64,000 nt of DNA. It comes from Bosea vaviloviae (GTDB lineage: Bacteria > Pseudomonadota > Alphaproteobacteria > Rhizobiales > Beijerinckiaceae). The stretch is from contig NZ_CP017147.1 of the NCBI RefSeq assembly GCF_001741865.1, positions 5,695,001-5,759,000 of the forward strand, read 5' to 3'. Positions 54,112-63,365 of the stretch are shown here, piece after piece (positions within the stretch are counted from its first letter, which is position 1; every line of letters begins with the position of its first letter). The notes below the pieces were generated by a model. It had not been told where the DNA came from and did no database searches. It saw only the letters and a program-made list of their open reading frames with translations. A program made the translations under genes and the position numbers.

Positions 54112-55608
54112 TCACCTCCGCTGGAATTCGGGCGACATCAGCATCAGCGCCAGCGCCTGCGGCTTGCTTTCCGCCCGCGCCACGGTCTGACGGGTCTCGG
54201 GCGAGGCAAGCGGGCCAAGAATATCCTCGGTCAGCGCGCGCGGATCGGGCACGCTGCCGGCCGCCTGCCGGCCCCAGCCAGCAGCGACGTCGATGCGGGT
54301 CTTGATGCCTTCGGCCGAGGCCCAGGCGGCGTTGGTGTCGGGATAGCCATTGGGTCCCGACGGCTGCCAGAAGGGCTGCCCCATCACGCCGAGAGGTCCG
54401 AGAATCTGGCCGGGATCGGCCTTGCGGCTAAGCGCGCGATAGCTCGCGATCAAAAACTCCTGCGGAGAGCGGATCTTGCTCGGCTCGGCATTCCAGGCCG
54501 CGTTCGATTCGAGCAGCGCCCGCGAGACGGCGGCGAGATCGCCTTGCGTCCGGCGGAACACCTCCGACAGCGAAGCGACCAGAGTTGGCGGCGGCTCGTC
54601 GGCCACGAAGTGCCGAGCCAGCTTCAAAGCGATAAAATCGGCAGTGGCGGGATGATGCGCGAGGTCGGTCAAGGCCGCCAGCCCCTGTGCCTTGCCGGGT
54701 TGGGCATAGTCCTTGCCCAGCAGGGGCTGCGTCCCAGGCTCGTGCAACCCGATATTGAAGGCGAAGGAACCGGGAAAACCCAGCACCGCCTCGCGCCCGA
54801 CCATCGTCCAGCCCGTGATGATGCGGGCGAGATTGGTGACGTCGGCCTGGGAATAGCCGCCATGGACGCCGAGCGTGTGCAATTCGAGGATTTCGCGTGC
54901 CTGGTTCTCGTTCAAGCCTCGCCCGCGCCGTTTGCCGGCCGGCGAGCCCGGTCCCACCGAGAGCCGGTTGTCCAGGAAATCGAGCATGGCCGGATGGCTC
55001 TCGGCCGCGACCAGCATCTCCTCGAAACGGCCGAAGACGTGAGGCCGAATGGCTTCGCGCTCATAGGCCCCCGCCATGCTGCGCCCGATATTGCTCTTGG
55101 TCGCGGCGATGCAGAAATGGTTCGACCAGAACTGCACCAAGCGCTCGGCAAAGCCGCTCTCGGCCTCGAGCGCGAGCTGGACCCGGGCGACAACCTCGTC
55201 GCGATAGGTCTTGAACGGCAGCGGCGGCTCGTTGGGAGGCTTGGCCGGCTGCGCCATCTGGTTTTGCGGAGCGGCCGGTGCCTGCGGGGCAACTGGGGCT
55301 TGCGGATTTTGCGCAGCTTGCGGATTGGGTGGCGCGGCCGCGACTTGCATGGCCTGCGCCTGCCCGGCGACACGCCGCGCTTCGCGCTCCATGCGCTCCT
55401 TGTCCTCGAAGGCGAAGAGCGCGCCGCCAATCTCGGCTGCGCCCGAGAAAGGTGGGTTCAACGGCTGGGCGACGACGCCGCGCGCAACCTCGGCCAGCAT
55501 GCTCTCGCGCGCCGCGTCACGTTGATCGCGCGGCTGCCCCGGCCTTGCGCCGAGGCCGAAACGCTGGAGCCCGATGCCACTGGTGCGGCTGTCGTCCGGG
55601 GTCGCCAT
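54112..55608 (-). CDS. DUF1800 domain-containing protein
   Basis: 498 aa. Family landmarks: LQRFGLGARPG, a Pro/Ala/Gln-rich insert (residues about 90-130: PPNPQAAQNPQAPVAPQAPAAP), LVQFWSNHFCIAATK, GRSMAGAYEREAIRPHVFGRFEEMLVAAESHPAMLDFLDN, GLNENQAREILELHTLGV, YSQADVTNLARIITGWT. It lies 5 bases from the DUF1501 start and shares one transcript. The pair is widespread and exported-looking, but I see no clear signal here. Function unknown. Confidence 0.92.
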   Translation of the reverse strand: MATPDDSRTSGIGLQRFGLGARPGQPRDQRDAARESMLAEVARGVVAQPLNPPFSGAAEIGGALFAFEDKERMEREARRVAGQAQAMQVAAAPPNPQAAQNPQAPVAPQAPAAPQNQMAQPAKPPNEPPLPFKTYRDEVVARVQLALEAESGFAERLVQFWSNHFCIAATKSNIGRSMAGAYEREAIRPHVFGRFEEMLVAAESHPAMLDFLDNRLSVGPGSPAGKRRGRGLNENQAREILELHTLGVHGGYSQADVTNLARIITGWTMVGREAVLGFPGSFAFNIGLHEPGTQPLLGKDYAQPGKAQGLAALTDLAHHPATADFIALKLARHFVADEPPPTLVASLSEVFRRTQGDLAAVSRALLESNAAWNAEPSKIRSPQEFLIASYRALSRKADPGQILGPLGVMGQPFWQPSGPNGYPDTNAAWASAEGIKTRIDVAAGWGRQAAGSVPDPRALTEDILGPLASPETRQTVARAESKPQALALMLMSPEFQRR

Positions 55609-55750
55609 CTATGCATCTCCGATCGGGATTCGACCGAAACATCACGATACAGGGTCGATGCAAATCATGGCGAAAAACCGAGAGACATCGCGCCATTTGA
55701 TGGCGAGAGCGACGCCCCTATCTCACTTCCGAGCCGGCGGACGAAACATG

Positions 55751-55786
55751 AAAAGGGCCGCCATCCCCTTGCGAGGCAGCGGCCCT
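55751..55786 (-). terminator. Terminator of the DUF4394 gene
   Basis: In the minus direction AGGGCCGC pairs with GCGGCCCT and is followed by TTTTC. It starts 30 bases beyond the DUF4394 stop codon. The rest of the 208-base gap before DUF1800 shows no other signal. Confidence 0.65.
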
Positions 55787-55816
55787 CTGGAATGGCCAGG
55801 TCAGGTCTCCCCGAAC

Positions 55817-56629
55817 TTACGACGCCGGGAGCGCCGCCACGTCACGCACAGGCGCGGTCAGCCCAGTAATCTGGCCGACCATCGCGGCCTTGCCGGTGGC
55901 GAGATCGACCTTGTGCAGGGCGCCATCCGCCAGCAACCAGCCGGTATTGATTCCATCGGCCGCTGTCTCGATGTCGAAGGCGATGGCTTTGGGGCTGATT
56001 CCGAGCTTTCCGACCGCTCCGAGCACGCCATCATTGGGGGGCGCCTGCTTGATCAGGCCGCCGATCTTGGCGTCGATGTCGTAGAGCACCGTCTCCTTGG
56101 CGCCCTTCACCGCGTTGATGTAGGCGCCGGCGACGATCATCGGCGCCTCGCCCTTGTGCATGTCGGTCTCGGCGAATTTCAGCTTGCCATCGACCGTGGT
56201 CTTGCCGTCATCGACATTGACGCGAAGATTGGTGCCGTCCGAGCCGATCACGCGCATGCGGTCTGCGACCGGGTTGAAATCGACGGTGGCCATGGCACCA
56301 GCCGAAAGCACGGTGTCCATCTTGGATTTCATCGTCGCCTTGCCGGCAGCATCGACCGTATAGATCGTGCCGTCTGCCGTCAGCGCATAGAGCATGCCGT
56401 CGGCGGGGCGGACATCGATGCCGGCGATCTTGCCGGTGATGCCGCTGACCTTCATCGATTTGCCGGCCTTCAGGGTCGCAGTGTCGATCATCGTCAGGGT
56501 GTCGTCGCCGCTGAGCGCGGCCAGCATGCCGGCCTGGGCAGCCAGCGGCGCGACAAGGGATGCGCCAAGAATCGTCGAAGCAACAAGAATCGTCGAAGCA
56601 ATCAGCGCAAGACGGGTGTTGCGGTCCAT
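55817..56629 (-). CDS. DUF4394 domain-containing exported protein
   Basis: 270 aa. A signal peptide (residues 1-33) includes two copies of a STIL(V/G)A stretch. The DUF4394 beta-propeller-like domain follows: GDDTLTMIDTATLKAGKSMKVSGITGKIAGIDVRPADGMLYALTADGTIYTVD, VDFNPVADRMRVIGSDGTNLRVNVDDG and GAYINAVKGAKETVLYDIDAKIG. The ATG at 56629 has CCGGAGG upstream. It is divergent from an ECF sigma/anti-sigma pair, so it may be part of that regulon. Function unknown. Confidence 0.9.
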   Translation of the reverse strand: MDRNTRLALIASTILVASTILGASLVAPLAAQAGMLAALSGDDTLTMIDTATLKAGKSMKVSGITGKIAGIDVRPADGMLYALTADGTIYTVDAAGKATMKSKMDTVLSAGAMATVDFNPVADRMRVIGSDGTNLRVNVDDGKTTVDGKLKFAETDMHKGEAPMIVAGAYINAVKGAKETVLYDIDAKIGGLIKQAPPNDGVLGAVGKLGISPKAIAFDIETAADGINTGWLLADGALHKVDLATGKAAMVGQITGLTAPVRDVAALPAS

Positions 56630-56820
56630 GCCGTTATCCTCCGGTTGTCTGTTCCGGTGCCGCCGGCCTCTGTCCAGCCGCAGCACTCGCAAGCGGCAAC
56701 GCTGCGTTCCCGCTTGCGGATGCGGCGGGAAAAATAAAGAATCCTGCTGCATCCGCAGTCGCCCGAGACGTGTAACTACAGGCTGGCCGGCAGGGCGTTG
56801 CGTCAGCAGGGGAGAGCGGG

Positions 56821-57384
56821 ATGGCGAGCGACGCCACGCTGACGGCAAAGGCTGCAGCGATCGAATCCGCGCTGCGCGCCTGCGCTTCCGGCGATAAATC
56901 GGCGCTCCGGCGCATCTACGACGCCGAGTCCGCGCGTATGCTGGGTGTGGCGCTGCGTTTGCTGAAGCGTCGCGCCTTGGCCGAGGAGGCGGTGCAGGAT
57001 GCCTTCGTCCTGATCTGGCGGCACGCGGCGCGGTTCGACCCCGAGCGCGGCGGCGGCCTGACCTGGATCTACGCGATCCTGCGCAACCGCTCGCTCTCGA
57101 TCCTGCGCGACGAGAAGCGCACGGAAACGCGTGAAGAACCTGTCGCCGAGGAGATGGCGAGCGAAGAGGACAATCCCGAGACCGTCATGTCGAAGCTGTC
57201 GGATGCCAAAGCGCTGCGCGCCTGCCTCGAGACGCTGCCGCCGCAGCGGCGCGGCATCGTGCTGCTCGCCTTCGTCCAGGGCCTGACCCATGGCGAGATC
57301 GCCGGCAGGCTGAACATGCCGATCGGCACGGTGAAATCCTGGATCAGGCGCTCGCTGATGACGCTGAAGGAGTGTCTCGGATGA
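56821..57384 (+). CDS. ECF RNA polymerase sigma factor
   Basis: 187 aa. Sigma-70 region 2 reads RRIYDAESARMLGVALRLLKRRALAEEAVQDAFVLIWRHAARFDPERGGGLTWIYAILRNRSLSILR. Region 4 reads LETLPPQRRGIVLLAFVQGLTHGEIAGRLNMPIGTVKSWIRRSLMTLKECL. The layout suits SigK-like/group 19-type ECF factors paired with RskA-type anti-sigma. GGGGAG precedes the ATG. Its ATGA overlap with the anti-sigma gene couples their synthesis. Stress signal unknown. Confidence 0.93.
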   Translation: MASDATLTAKAAAIESALRACASGDKSALRRIYDAESARMLGVALRLLKRRALAEEAVQDAFVLIWRHAARFDPERGGGLTWIYAILRNRSLSILRDEKRTETREEPVAEEMASEEDNPETVMSKLSDAKALRACLETLPPQRRGIVLLAFVQGLTHGEIAGRLNMPIGTVKSWIRRSLMTLKECLG

Positions 57385-58148
57385 GCCCCTCCACCGACAT
57401 CAACCTGACGCAAGGCGAGCGCGCGGCCCAGGCCGGCGAATATGTCCTCGGCTTGCTCGAAGGGGCCGATCGCGTCGCCTTCGAGCAGCAGCTCGAAAGC
57501 GATGCCGAACTCACTGCCACCGTCGAGAGCTGGCGCCGCCATTTCGCCGGCATCGACGCAACAGCAACCCCGCTTGCGCCCTCGCCTGCCCTATGGAGCC
57601 GGATCGAAGCCGAACTGGCGACGCTGACTGAGAACGCTGCCCCGGCGCAAGCGGCGAAGACGGCCGTGCGCAAAGCCGCCCCCTCCGCCGGCAGCCGCCT
57701 GTCGGCCTGGTGGAACAGCCTCTTCGTCTGGCGCGGCGCGGCCTTGGCCGGTGCACTCGCGGCCATCTTGCTCGCCATCGGCCTCAACGGGGCGCTCGAC
57801 CGGGCCAGGCGCCAACCGGTCATGGTGGCCGTGCTGCTGACCGAGGCCAGCGTCGCGGCGGCCGTGGTCAACACCTTCGCCGATGGCCGCGTCGAGATGG
57901 TGCCGCTGCAGGCGATCCATGTGCCCGAGGGCAAGGCGCTCGAAATCTGGACGCTCTGGGACCGCGCGGTCGGCCCGCGTTCGGTCGGGCTGATCGAGCG
58001 CGCCCGCTCGACGAGCCTGAGGCTCGACCAGCTCCCGCTCGGCAAGGATCAGCTCTTCGAGATCACGCTGGAGCCGGCGACAGGCTCGCCGACCGGCCGC
58101 CCGACCGGGCCAATCGTGGCAAAGGGGACGACGGCGCAGACGTTGTGA
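57381..58148 (+). CDS. Anti-sigma factor, RskA/SigK-type (membrane anchored)
   Basis: 255 aa. The N-terminal 60 residues form the sigma-binding part (AAQAGEYVLGLLEGADRVAFEQQLESDAELTATVESWRRHF). One transmembrane helix (AALAGALAAILLAIGLNGAL) lies near residues 117-136. The C-terminal RskA-like periplasmic domain includes HVPEGKALEIWTLWDR and LPLGKDQLFEITLEPATGSPTG. It would release the sigma factor on an envelope signal. Overlaps the sigma gene by four bases. Confidence 0.9.
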   Translation: MSPSTDINLTQGERAAQAGEYVLGLLEGADRVAFEQQLESDAELTATVESWRRHFAGIDATATPLAPSPALWSRIEAELATLTENAAPAQAAKTAVRKAAPSAGSRLSAWWNSLFVWRGAALAGALAAILLAIGLNGALDRARRQPVMVAVLLTEASVAAAVVNTFADGRVEMVPLQAIHVPEGKALEIWTLWDRAVGPRSVGLIERARSTSLRLDQLPLGKDQLFEITLEPATGSPTGRPTGPIVAKGTTAQTL

Positions 58149-58202
58149 GTGAGTTTGCCGACAGTTCGGTAAAAGCAAAACTGATTGAATTCGGAAACAC
58201 CA

Positions 58203-58286
58203 CGTCATCCCGGGCTTGACCCGGGATCCATCGCAGAGCGCCGTCGAGCCCTATGATGGATTCAGGGTCAAGCCCGGGACGACGGC
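58203..58286. repeat. Palindromic repeat with CGTCATCCCGGGCTTGACCC ends
   Basis: CGTCATCCCGGGCTTGAC faces GTCAAGCCCGGGACGACG; GGGATCCATC faces GATGGATTC. The right arm lies inside the 3' end of the small gene at 58251, whose last residues (VVPGLTLNPS) are encoded by it. Confidence 0.85.
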
Positions 58287-58463
58287 GCGGGGCCGAGCAA
58301 AGTCAGCGAGATCCAGGAGGCCATCATACGCGTCCGCATCGGCAGCACTGAGCCATTCGCAGACCGACGAATTCAAAAGCTGCAGATACATACTCTCGGT
58401 GATTTCGCCGAGGTCATGCTCGATCGATTCATCGGTCGATGGGCTTTCGTCAGGCTCCGACAT
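58251..58463 (-). CDS. Small acidic protein, 3' end formed by a repeat
   Basis: 70 aa. ESPSTDESIEHDLGEITESMYLQLLNSSVCEWLSAADADAYDGLLDLADF is acidic and helical with no known motif. GGAGG lies 5 bases before the ATG at 58463. The last 10 residues come from a dispersed palindrome, so the original gene end has probably been replaced. It is 29 bases downstream of the helicase gene on the same strand, possibly one transcript. Function unknown. Confidence 0.6.
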   Translation of the reverse strand: MSEPDESPSTDESIEHDLGEITESMYLQLLNSSVCEWLSAADADAYDGLLDLADFARPRAVVPGLTLNPS

Positions 58464-58492
58464 TGCACCTCCGGCGTGACGCGCACACCCTA

Positions 58493-59584
58493 TCACACCA
58501 CCACCGTGATCGTCTCCGCCGCTCGCGTCAGCCCGGTATAGAGCCACCGCGCGCGGTGCTCGCGGAAGGCGAAGCTTTCGTCGAACAGCACGATATCGTC
58601 CCATTGCGAGCCTTGCGCCTTATGGACGGTCAGCGCGTAGCCGAAGGTGAATTCGTCGGTGTGCTTGCGCAATTCCCAGGGCACCTCGTCCTCGGTGCCA
58701 TCGAAGAAATTCGGCAAAACCGAAACCTTGACGGGCTTAGCCGCGGTGTCGTCCTCCGGCGTCACCCGCATGGTGACGAGCCCCTTCTTCGAGGTCTTCA
58801 GCTCCTGCACGATCCATGAGCCGCCATTGAGCAGGCCCTTGCTCTTGTCGTTGCGCAGGCAGACGAGCTTCTCGCCCGCGACGGGAACGGTCTCGGTGCG
58901 GCCCATGAGCTGGCGCATGCGGGCATTGTAGTTGCGCCGCGTCTTGTTCATGCCGACCAACACCTGGTCGGCGCCGAGCACGATTTCGGGCGTCACCTCA
59001 TCGCGCCGGATGACGCGGCTCTGGCCGTAATCGCCGACATCGAGCCGCCCCCCCTCGCGGATGATCATCGACATCCGCACGATCGGATTATCGGCCGCCT
59101 GCCGGTGCACCTCGGTCAGCATCACGTCGGGCTCGACCTCGGTGAAGAAGCCGCCGCCCTTGACCGGGGGGAGCTGCGCCGGATCGCCCAGCACCAGCAC
59201 CGGCGTGCCGAAGGAGAGCAGGTCCTTGCCGAGATCCTCGTCCACCATCGAGCATTCGTCGATGATGATCAGCTTGGCCTTGGCTGCAACGCTCTCGCGG
59301 TTGAGCACGAAGGTCGGGCTCTCCTCCTCGACGCCGCGCGAGCGATAGATCAGCGAATGGATCGTCTGCGCGCCTGCGCAACCCTTGTTGCGCAGGACGA
59401 GCGCGGCCTTGCCCGTGAAGGCGGCGAAGACGACATCGCCGTCGACGGCCTCGGCGATATGGCGCGCCAAGGTGGTCTTGCCCGTGCCGGCATAGCCGAA
59501 CATCCGGAAAAGCTGCGGCTCGCCGGCCTGAAGCCAGCGTGCGACCGCGGTGAGCGCGGCATCCTGCTGCGGCGACCAGTTCAT
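58493..59584 (-). CDS. ATP-dependent RecD-like DNA helicase
   Basis: 363-aa SF1B helicase. Walker A is GYAGTGKTTLA (residues 30-40). Walker B is LIIIDECSMVDEDL. Motif III is LVLGDPAQLPPV; motif V includes GYALTVHKAQGSQWDDIVLFDE; motif VI is RARWLYTGLTRAAETITVV. It is shorter than RecD2 and lacks its N-terminal domain. The ATG at 59584 is preferred over a GTG at 59620. Likely a DNA repair or replication helicase; partner unknown. Confidence 0.93.
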   Translation of the reverse strand: MNWSPQQDAALTAVARWLQAGEPQLFRMFGYAGTGKTTLARHIAEAVDGDVVFAAFTGKAALVLRNKGCAGAQTIHSLIYRSRGVEEESPTFVLNRESVAAKAKLIIIDECSMVDEDLGKDLLSFGTPVLVLGDPAQLPPVKGGGFFTEVEPDVMLTEVHRQAADNPIVRMSMIIREGGRLDVGDYGQSRVIRRDEVTPEIVLGADQVLVGMNKTRRNYNARMRQLMGRTETVPVAGEKLVCLRNDKSKGLLNGGSWIVQELKTSKKGLVTMRVTPEDDTAAKPVKVSVLPNFFDGTEDEVPWELRKHTDEFTFGYALTVHKAQGSQWDDIVLFDESFAFREHRARWLYTGLTRAAETITVVV

Positions 59585-59656
59585 CGGCGGGAAAATGGAT
59601 GGGTCCGGATCATGCCGCACAACGCCGCGAGTCGCGCCGGAATGGCAAGCGCGACC

Positions 59657-61333
59657 TCAAGCCGCGCGCAGGCGGCGGACGAATTCCTCGGCCTCGCCCT
59701 GCAGCGCCGCGATGCGGGCGTCGAGGTCGCGGGCGCCGGCCGCGCCCATATCGGCCCGGGCGACCGATTGCGCATTGGCCATGGCGATCTCGGCCATGGC
59801 GCCGGCGGCCGCACCGGTGACGGAGGAGATCCGCGCGACCGTATCGCCGAGTGAGCCGAGAAGTTCGGCATGCGAACCGACCATGCTCGAAATCTCGGTG
59901 CTGGTCTGCTCGACCGCACCGACGCTGGCGACGATGCCCGAGACCGCCTGGGCCGCGTCCGACAAGGCGCTGTTGACCAAGCCGATGCGGCGCACGATCC
60001 GTGCCGTCGCGTCGGCTGTCTGGCCGGCGAGCGCCTTGACCTCGCTGGCGACCACGGCAAAGCCGCGCCCATGCACGCCGGCGCGCGCCGCCTCGATCGT
60101 CGCGTTCAGCGCCAGTAGATTGGTCTGCCGCGCGATCGCCTCGATGAGGCCGACGACATCGCGGATCTGGGCCGCATTCTCGGTCAGGCGGCCGACCAGA
60201 TGGACAGCGCCGGCCGCGTCCCGGTTCGCCGCTGAGGCCGTCTGCGAAACCCGGCCGACCTCGCTGTTGATCTCCCCAACGACATGTTCGAGCCGCAAGG
60301 CCGCCTCGGTGATACCGCGCGCATCGGCGCCCGCCCCCTCGACCGCGGTCGCCGCCGTGCCCGAGGCCGCCGAGACCTGCTGGGCGCGCACGGCCGCTTC
60401 CTGCAGCGCGCCGTGCAGCACATCGCTGAGCCCCGCGATATCGGCCAGCAGGACGCCGATCCTGTCCTCGAAAGCCTCGGCGATCCGGCCGAGTTCCTGC
60501 GTCCGCGCGCCGGCATGCGAATGCGCGAGATCGGCCTCCGCCTCGCGCGTCACCAGCGTGGTGCGGACCTCGCTCAATGTCCGCACCGTGCGGGCAAGCT
60601 GGCCAATCTCGTCGCGCCGCTGCACATGCGGCACCTCGATGACCCGCGATGAGGAGGTCGCGACGCCGATCGCCGCCATCAGTTCGCGCAAGGGCCGCGT
60701 CAGATGGGTGCGCAGCAGATAGACCGCCAGTAAGGCCCCGCCGAGCGGCAGGCACAGCGCGATCACGATCGTGCGCAGGCGCAGCGCCTGGGCCAATGCG
60801 CCCGCTTGCGCGGCGCTGATCTGCGCGCGCTTGTCGAGATCGTCGGTAAGCTTTGAGGTGACGGAGATGATCTGGCGGACGTTTTCGCGGGCCGCATCGG
60901 CGCTCGCTTCGAGCAAGGCGGCCTTGGGCGAGATACGCCGGCCGATATCGACAATGTCCTTCTTGAAGGCGATGAAGGTTTGGATGTTCGGATCCAGCGT
61001 GGGGTTGGCCTGGCGGATCGCGTCCGGCAAGGCCGAGAGCAGGCTCGCGCGCGCCGCATCGACAAGTTCGACGGCGCCGTCCAGCGTATCGAGCACCGCC
61101 TCGACGGAACGGGGGCTCGCCGTCTCGTCGAACTGGCTGAGCAAGGACGCATTCGCCACCCGGTTCGAGAGCAAGGCGGCCTTGTTCGCCAGCGCCAGGC
61201 TGGTGAAAGCCTGCCGGTCGATCTCGCGCACCTCGTCGAGGCCCTTCACCGCGCTGAACAGGCCAAGCCCCGCCGCGACGCCGAGCAGCGCAAACAGCAG
61301 CGTGATCTTCGCCGTCAAACCCACTCGCCGCAT
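59657..61333 (-). CDS. Methyl-accepting chemotaxis protein
   Basis: About 558 aa. One transmembrane helix near residues 8-24 ([20 protein letters not shown]) and a second near 190-210 ([22 protein letters not shown]) bracket a periplasmic helical sensor (residues about 30-180). A HAMP domain follows ([15 protein letters not shown]). The signalling domain has the hairpin tip [47 protein letters not shown]. Start at 61333 chosen; a GTG at 61345 is possible. Ligand unknown. No other chemotaxis genes are nearby. Confidence 0.94.
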   Translation of the reverse strand: MRRVGLTAKITLLFALLGVAAGLGLFSAVKGLDEVREIDRQAFTSLALANKAALLSNRVANASLLSQFDETASPRSVEAVLDTLDGAVELVDAARASLLSALPDAIRQANPTLDPNIQTFIAFKKDIVDIGRRISPKAALLEASADAARENVRQIISVTSKLTDDLDKRAQISAAQAGALAQALRLRTIVIALCLPLGGALLAVYLLRTHLTRPLRELMAAIGVATSSSRVIEVPHVQRRDEIGQLARTVRTLSEVRTTLVTREAEADLAHSHAGARTQELGRIAEAFEDRIGVLLADIAGLSDVLHGALQEAAVRAQQVSAASGTAATAVEGAGADARGITEAALRLEHVVGEINSEVGRVSQTASAANRDAAGAVHLVGRLTENAAQIRDVVGLIEAIARQTNLLALNATIEAARAGVHGRGFAVVASEVKALAGQTADATARIVRRIGLVNSALSDAAQAVSGIVASVGAVEQTSTEISSMVGSHAELLGSLGDTVARISSVTGAAAGAMAEIAMANAQSVARADMGAAGARDLDARIAALQGEAEEFVRRLRAA

Positions 61334-61404
61334 CGCCAAAGCCACTTTCGCCAGATTGGCGCGAGGTTTCGCAGAGGCGGACGAATGAGCGGTTAACAGA
61401 GCGC

Positions 61405-61435
61405 GGCTAAATCAAATAATATCAATTATTTAGCC
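61405..61435. promoter_or_regulatory. AT-rich palindrome upstream of the chemoreceptor gene
   Basis: GGCTAAAT at 61405-61412 faces ATTTAGCC at 61428-61435 with an AT-rich centre (CAAATAATATCAATT). It is the only strongly AT-rich stretch in the neighbourhood, 72 bases upstream of the chemoreceptor start on its strand. A promoter or operator is likely; no exact consensus is asserted. Confidence 0.5.
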
Positions 61436-61449
61436 AGTTATCGACCTTT

Positions 61450-61469
61450 GCGCGGAGCGGTCTCCGCGC
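61450..61469 (-). terminator. Hairpin downstream of dapB
   Basis: GCGCGGAG at 61450-61457 and CTCCGCGC at 61462-61469 form a perfect 8-bp stem with a 4-base loop. It starts 11 bases beyond the dapB stop on the minus strand. No T-run follows. Confidence 0.4.
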
Positions 61470-61479
61470 TGCAGCTTCG

Positions 61480-62283
61480 TCAGCCCATCAGGCTGTCGAG
61501 ACCGCGCCTCAGGCCGGTTTGGTCGGAGACGCGCCGCGCTGCCAGCAAGGTGCCCCCGACATAAGGCGCGGCCGAGGTGCCGGCATCGTGGCGGATCACC
61601 AGGCGCTCGTCGGGCAGCCCGAACACAGCCTCGCAGGAGAGCACGAAGCCCGGCATCCGCAGCGAATGGACCTGCACCGGATGGGGCGCGCCGATCGCGC
61701 CGCCGCGCGTCTCGCGGACGCCGCCGAGCTCGGATACCGGCTTCGAGGTCGCGGCCATGCGCTCGGCCCCGAGCGTCTCGGCCAGCTCGCGCCCGGTGCC
61801 GGACGGCGTGTCAGGCTTGGAGGGCGAGGCGTAGTCGATGATCTCGACATCGGGAACGTATTTGACCGCCTCGCGGGCGAAGCGGCGCAGCAATGTCGCC
61901 GTGATCGAGAAATTGCCGGCGGCAAGCACGCCGACGCTTTTAGCCTTCGCGGCCGCATCGATCTCGGCATAGTCCTCAGCCGTCATACCGGATGCACCGA
62001 CGACGACATGGCGCCCAGCCGCGACCGCCGCGAGCACATTGCCCTTCACGCTGTCGGGCTTGGTGTAGTCGATCACCACATCACTGGGCACAAACAGCGC
62101 CTCGGTCATGCCGGCGAACACCGGCAGCCCATTGGCGGGGAGCCCCGCCGCCTCGCCGAGATCGCGCCCCGCAGCCTTGCGCGAGACGCCGGCGACCAGT
62201 TCGAGATCGGGCGCGGCCATGATCGCCGCGACGAGCGCCTTGCCGACCCAGCCGGTGCAGCCGGCGAGCGTGATGCGGATCAT
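61480..62283 (-). CDS. dapB: 4-hydroxy-tetrahydrodipicolinate reductase
   Basis: 267 aa. Reduces the dihydrodipicolinate precursor with NAD(P)H in lysine and diaminopimelate synthesis. The nucleotide motif is LAGCTGWVGKALVAAI (residues 5-20). VVIDYTKPDSV, VVVGASGMTAED and AAGNFSITATLLRRFA follow. The catalytic DYASPSKPDTPSGTGRELAE stretch shows E-I-D-Y in place of the usual E-x-H-H-x-x-K-x-D, a variant also seen in alphaproteobacteria. LMG forms the C-terminus. Confidence 0.92.
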   Translation of the reverse strand: MIRITLAGCTGWVGKALVAAIMAAPDLELVAGVSRKAAGRDLGEAAGLPANGLPVFAGMTEALFVPSDVVIDYTKPDSVKGNVLAAVAAGRHVVVGASGMTAEDYAEIDAAAKAKSVGVLAAGNFSITATLLRRFAREAVKYVPDVEIIDYASPSKPDTPSGTGRELAETLGAERMAATSKPVSELGGVRETRGGAIGAPHPVQVHSLRMPGFVLSCEAVFGLPDERLVIRHDAGTSAAPYVGGTLLAARRVSDQTGLRRGLDSLMG

Positions 62284-62296
62284 GGATGGGCTCCTC

Positions 62297-62397
62297 AGAG
62301 CATTTTCGAGCGAAGTGGATACCGGTTCGCGTGAAGAAAATGCGTTAAAACAAAGATCTGGGCAATTGAACGATCCAATCGGATCGGAAATTGCCCC
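62297..62397. repeat. Dispersed intergenic repeat, family B copy 3
   Basis: AGAGCATTTTCGAGCGAAGT, GGATACCGGTTCGCGTGAAG, AAAATGCGTTAAAACAAA and TTGAACGATCCAATCGGATC match 31976-32073 directly and 576-677 inverted. It lies between divergent dapB and the hydrolase gene, so it may hold or flank their promoters. Confidence 0.85.
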
Positions 62398-62497
62398 AGT
62401 GACGGCGGAACCGCAGACTTGAGCGAATCCGGGGCGTGACTATCGTCGCTCCATCGCCTGAGGCAAGGGAATGCGCCTGAGGCAAGGGAGCGCGGCC

Positions 62498-63358
62498 ATG
62501 TTCGTCAAGGTCAATGGCATCAGACTCTACGTCGACGTCGAGGGTGCCGGCCTGGTGCCTGACGGCCCGCGCATGCGGCAAAAGCCGACGCTGATCCTGC
62601 TGCATGGCGGCCCCGGCGCGGATCACAGCATATACAAACCCGCCTTCTCCGCGCTGAGCGACATCACGCAGATCGTCTATTACGACCATCGCGGCTGCGG
62701 GCGCAGCGAGGACGGTCCGCGCGAGAGCTGGACGCTCGCGCAATGGGGCGATGACGTGAAAGGCCTCTGCGATGCGCTCGGCATCGAAAAGCCCATTGTG
62801 CTCGGCACCTCGTTTGGCGGCTTCGTGGCCCAGTCCTATGCCACGCGGCATCCGGAGCATGCGGCCAAGCTGATCCTGATCTCGACAGCCGCGAAATTCG
62901 ACTTCACGGCGACCTACGCGGCCTTTGAGCGGATCGGAGGACTACCAGCCGGTCAGATCGCCCGGAGCTACTGGTCGGCGCCCTCGCCCGAGACGCGAGC
63001 GCCCTATCTGGAGATTTGCTTTCCGCTCTACAGCGCGCGGCCGCAGTCGGACTCGACGGATTGGATCCGAAGGCTCATCACGCGCAACGAGACGGGCATC
63101 CGGTTCAACGGCCCGAACAACGAACAGGGGCGCTTTGATTTTCGTGCCGCACTGGCCGATCTGACCTGCCCGGTCCTGGTGATGGGAGGCGAGGAGGATC
63201 CGATCACGCCGATCGCCTTCAGCGAGGTAATCGCGGATAGCCTTCCGCCCGAACAGGTCCGTTTCGAGCGTTTTGCGGGCTGCGGCCACGGCATTGTCCC
63301 CGACGATCCCGAACGGGCCCTCGCCGTGCTGCGGAGCTTCATTCTCGCCAGCGCCTGA
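62498..63358 (+). CDS. Alpha/beta hydrolase (proline iminopeptidase-like)
   Basis: 286 aa. HGGPGADHSIYKPAF is the oxyanion motif of the prolyl aminopeptidase group. YDHRGCGRSEDG follows. The nucleophile Ser is in GTSFGGFVAQSYA (about residue 110). The acid Asp is in GGEEDPITP and the His in GCGHGIVPDDP. The ATG at 62498 is used, after a short upstream in-frame tract (from 62471) of low quality. Substrate unknown; esterase or aminopeptidase. Confidence 0.9.
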   Translation: MFVKVNGIRLYVDVEGAGLVPDGPRMRQKPTLILLHGGPGADHSIYKPAFSALSDITQIVYYDHRGCGRSEDGPRESWTLAQWGDDVKGLCDALGIEKPIVLGTSFGGFVAQSYATRHPEHAAKLILISTAAKFDFTATYAAFERIGGLPAGQIARSYWSAPSPETRAPYLEICFPLYSARPQSDSTDWIRRLITRNETGIRFNGPNNEQGRFDFRAALADLTCPVLVMGGEEDPITPIAFSEVIADSLPPEQVRFERFAGCGHGIVPDDPERALAVLRSFILASA

Positions 63359-63365
63359 GAAGGCG

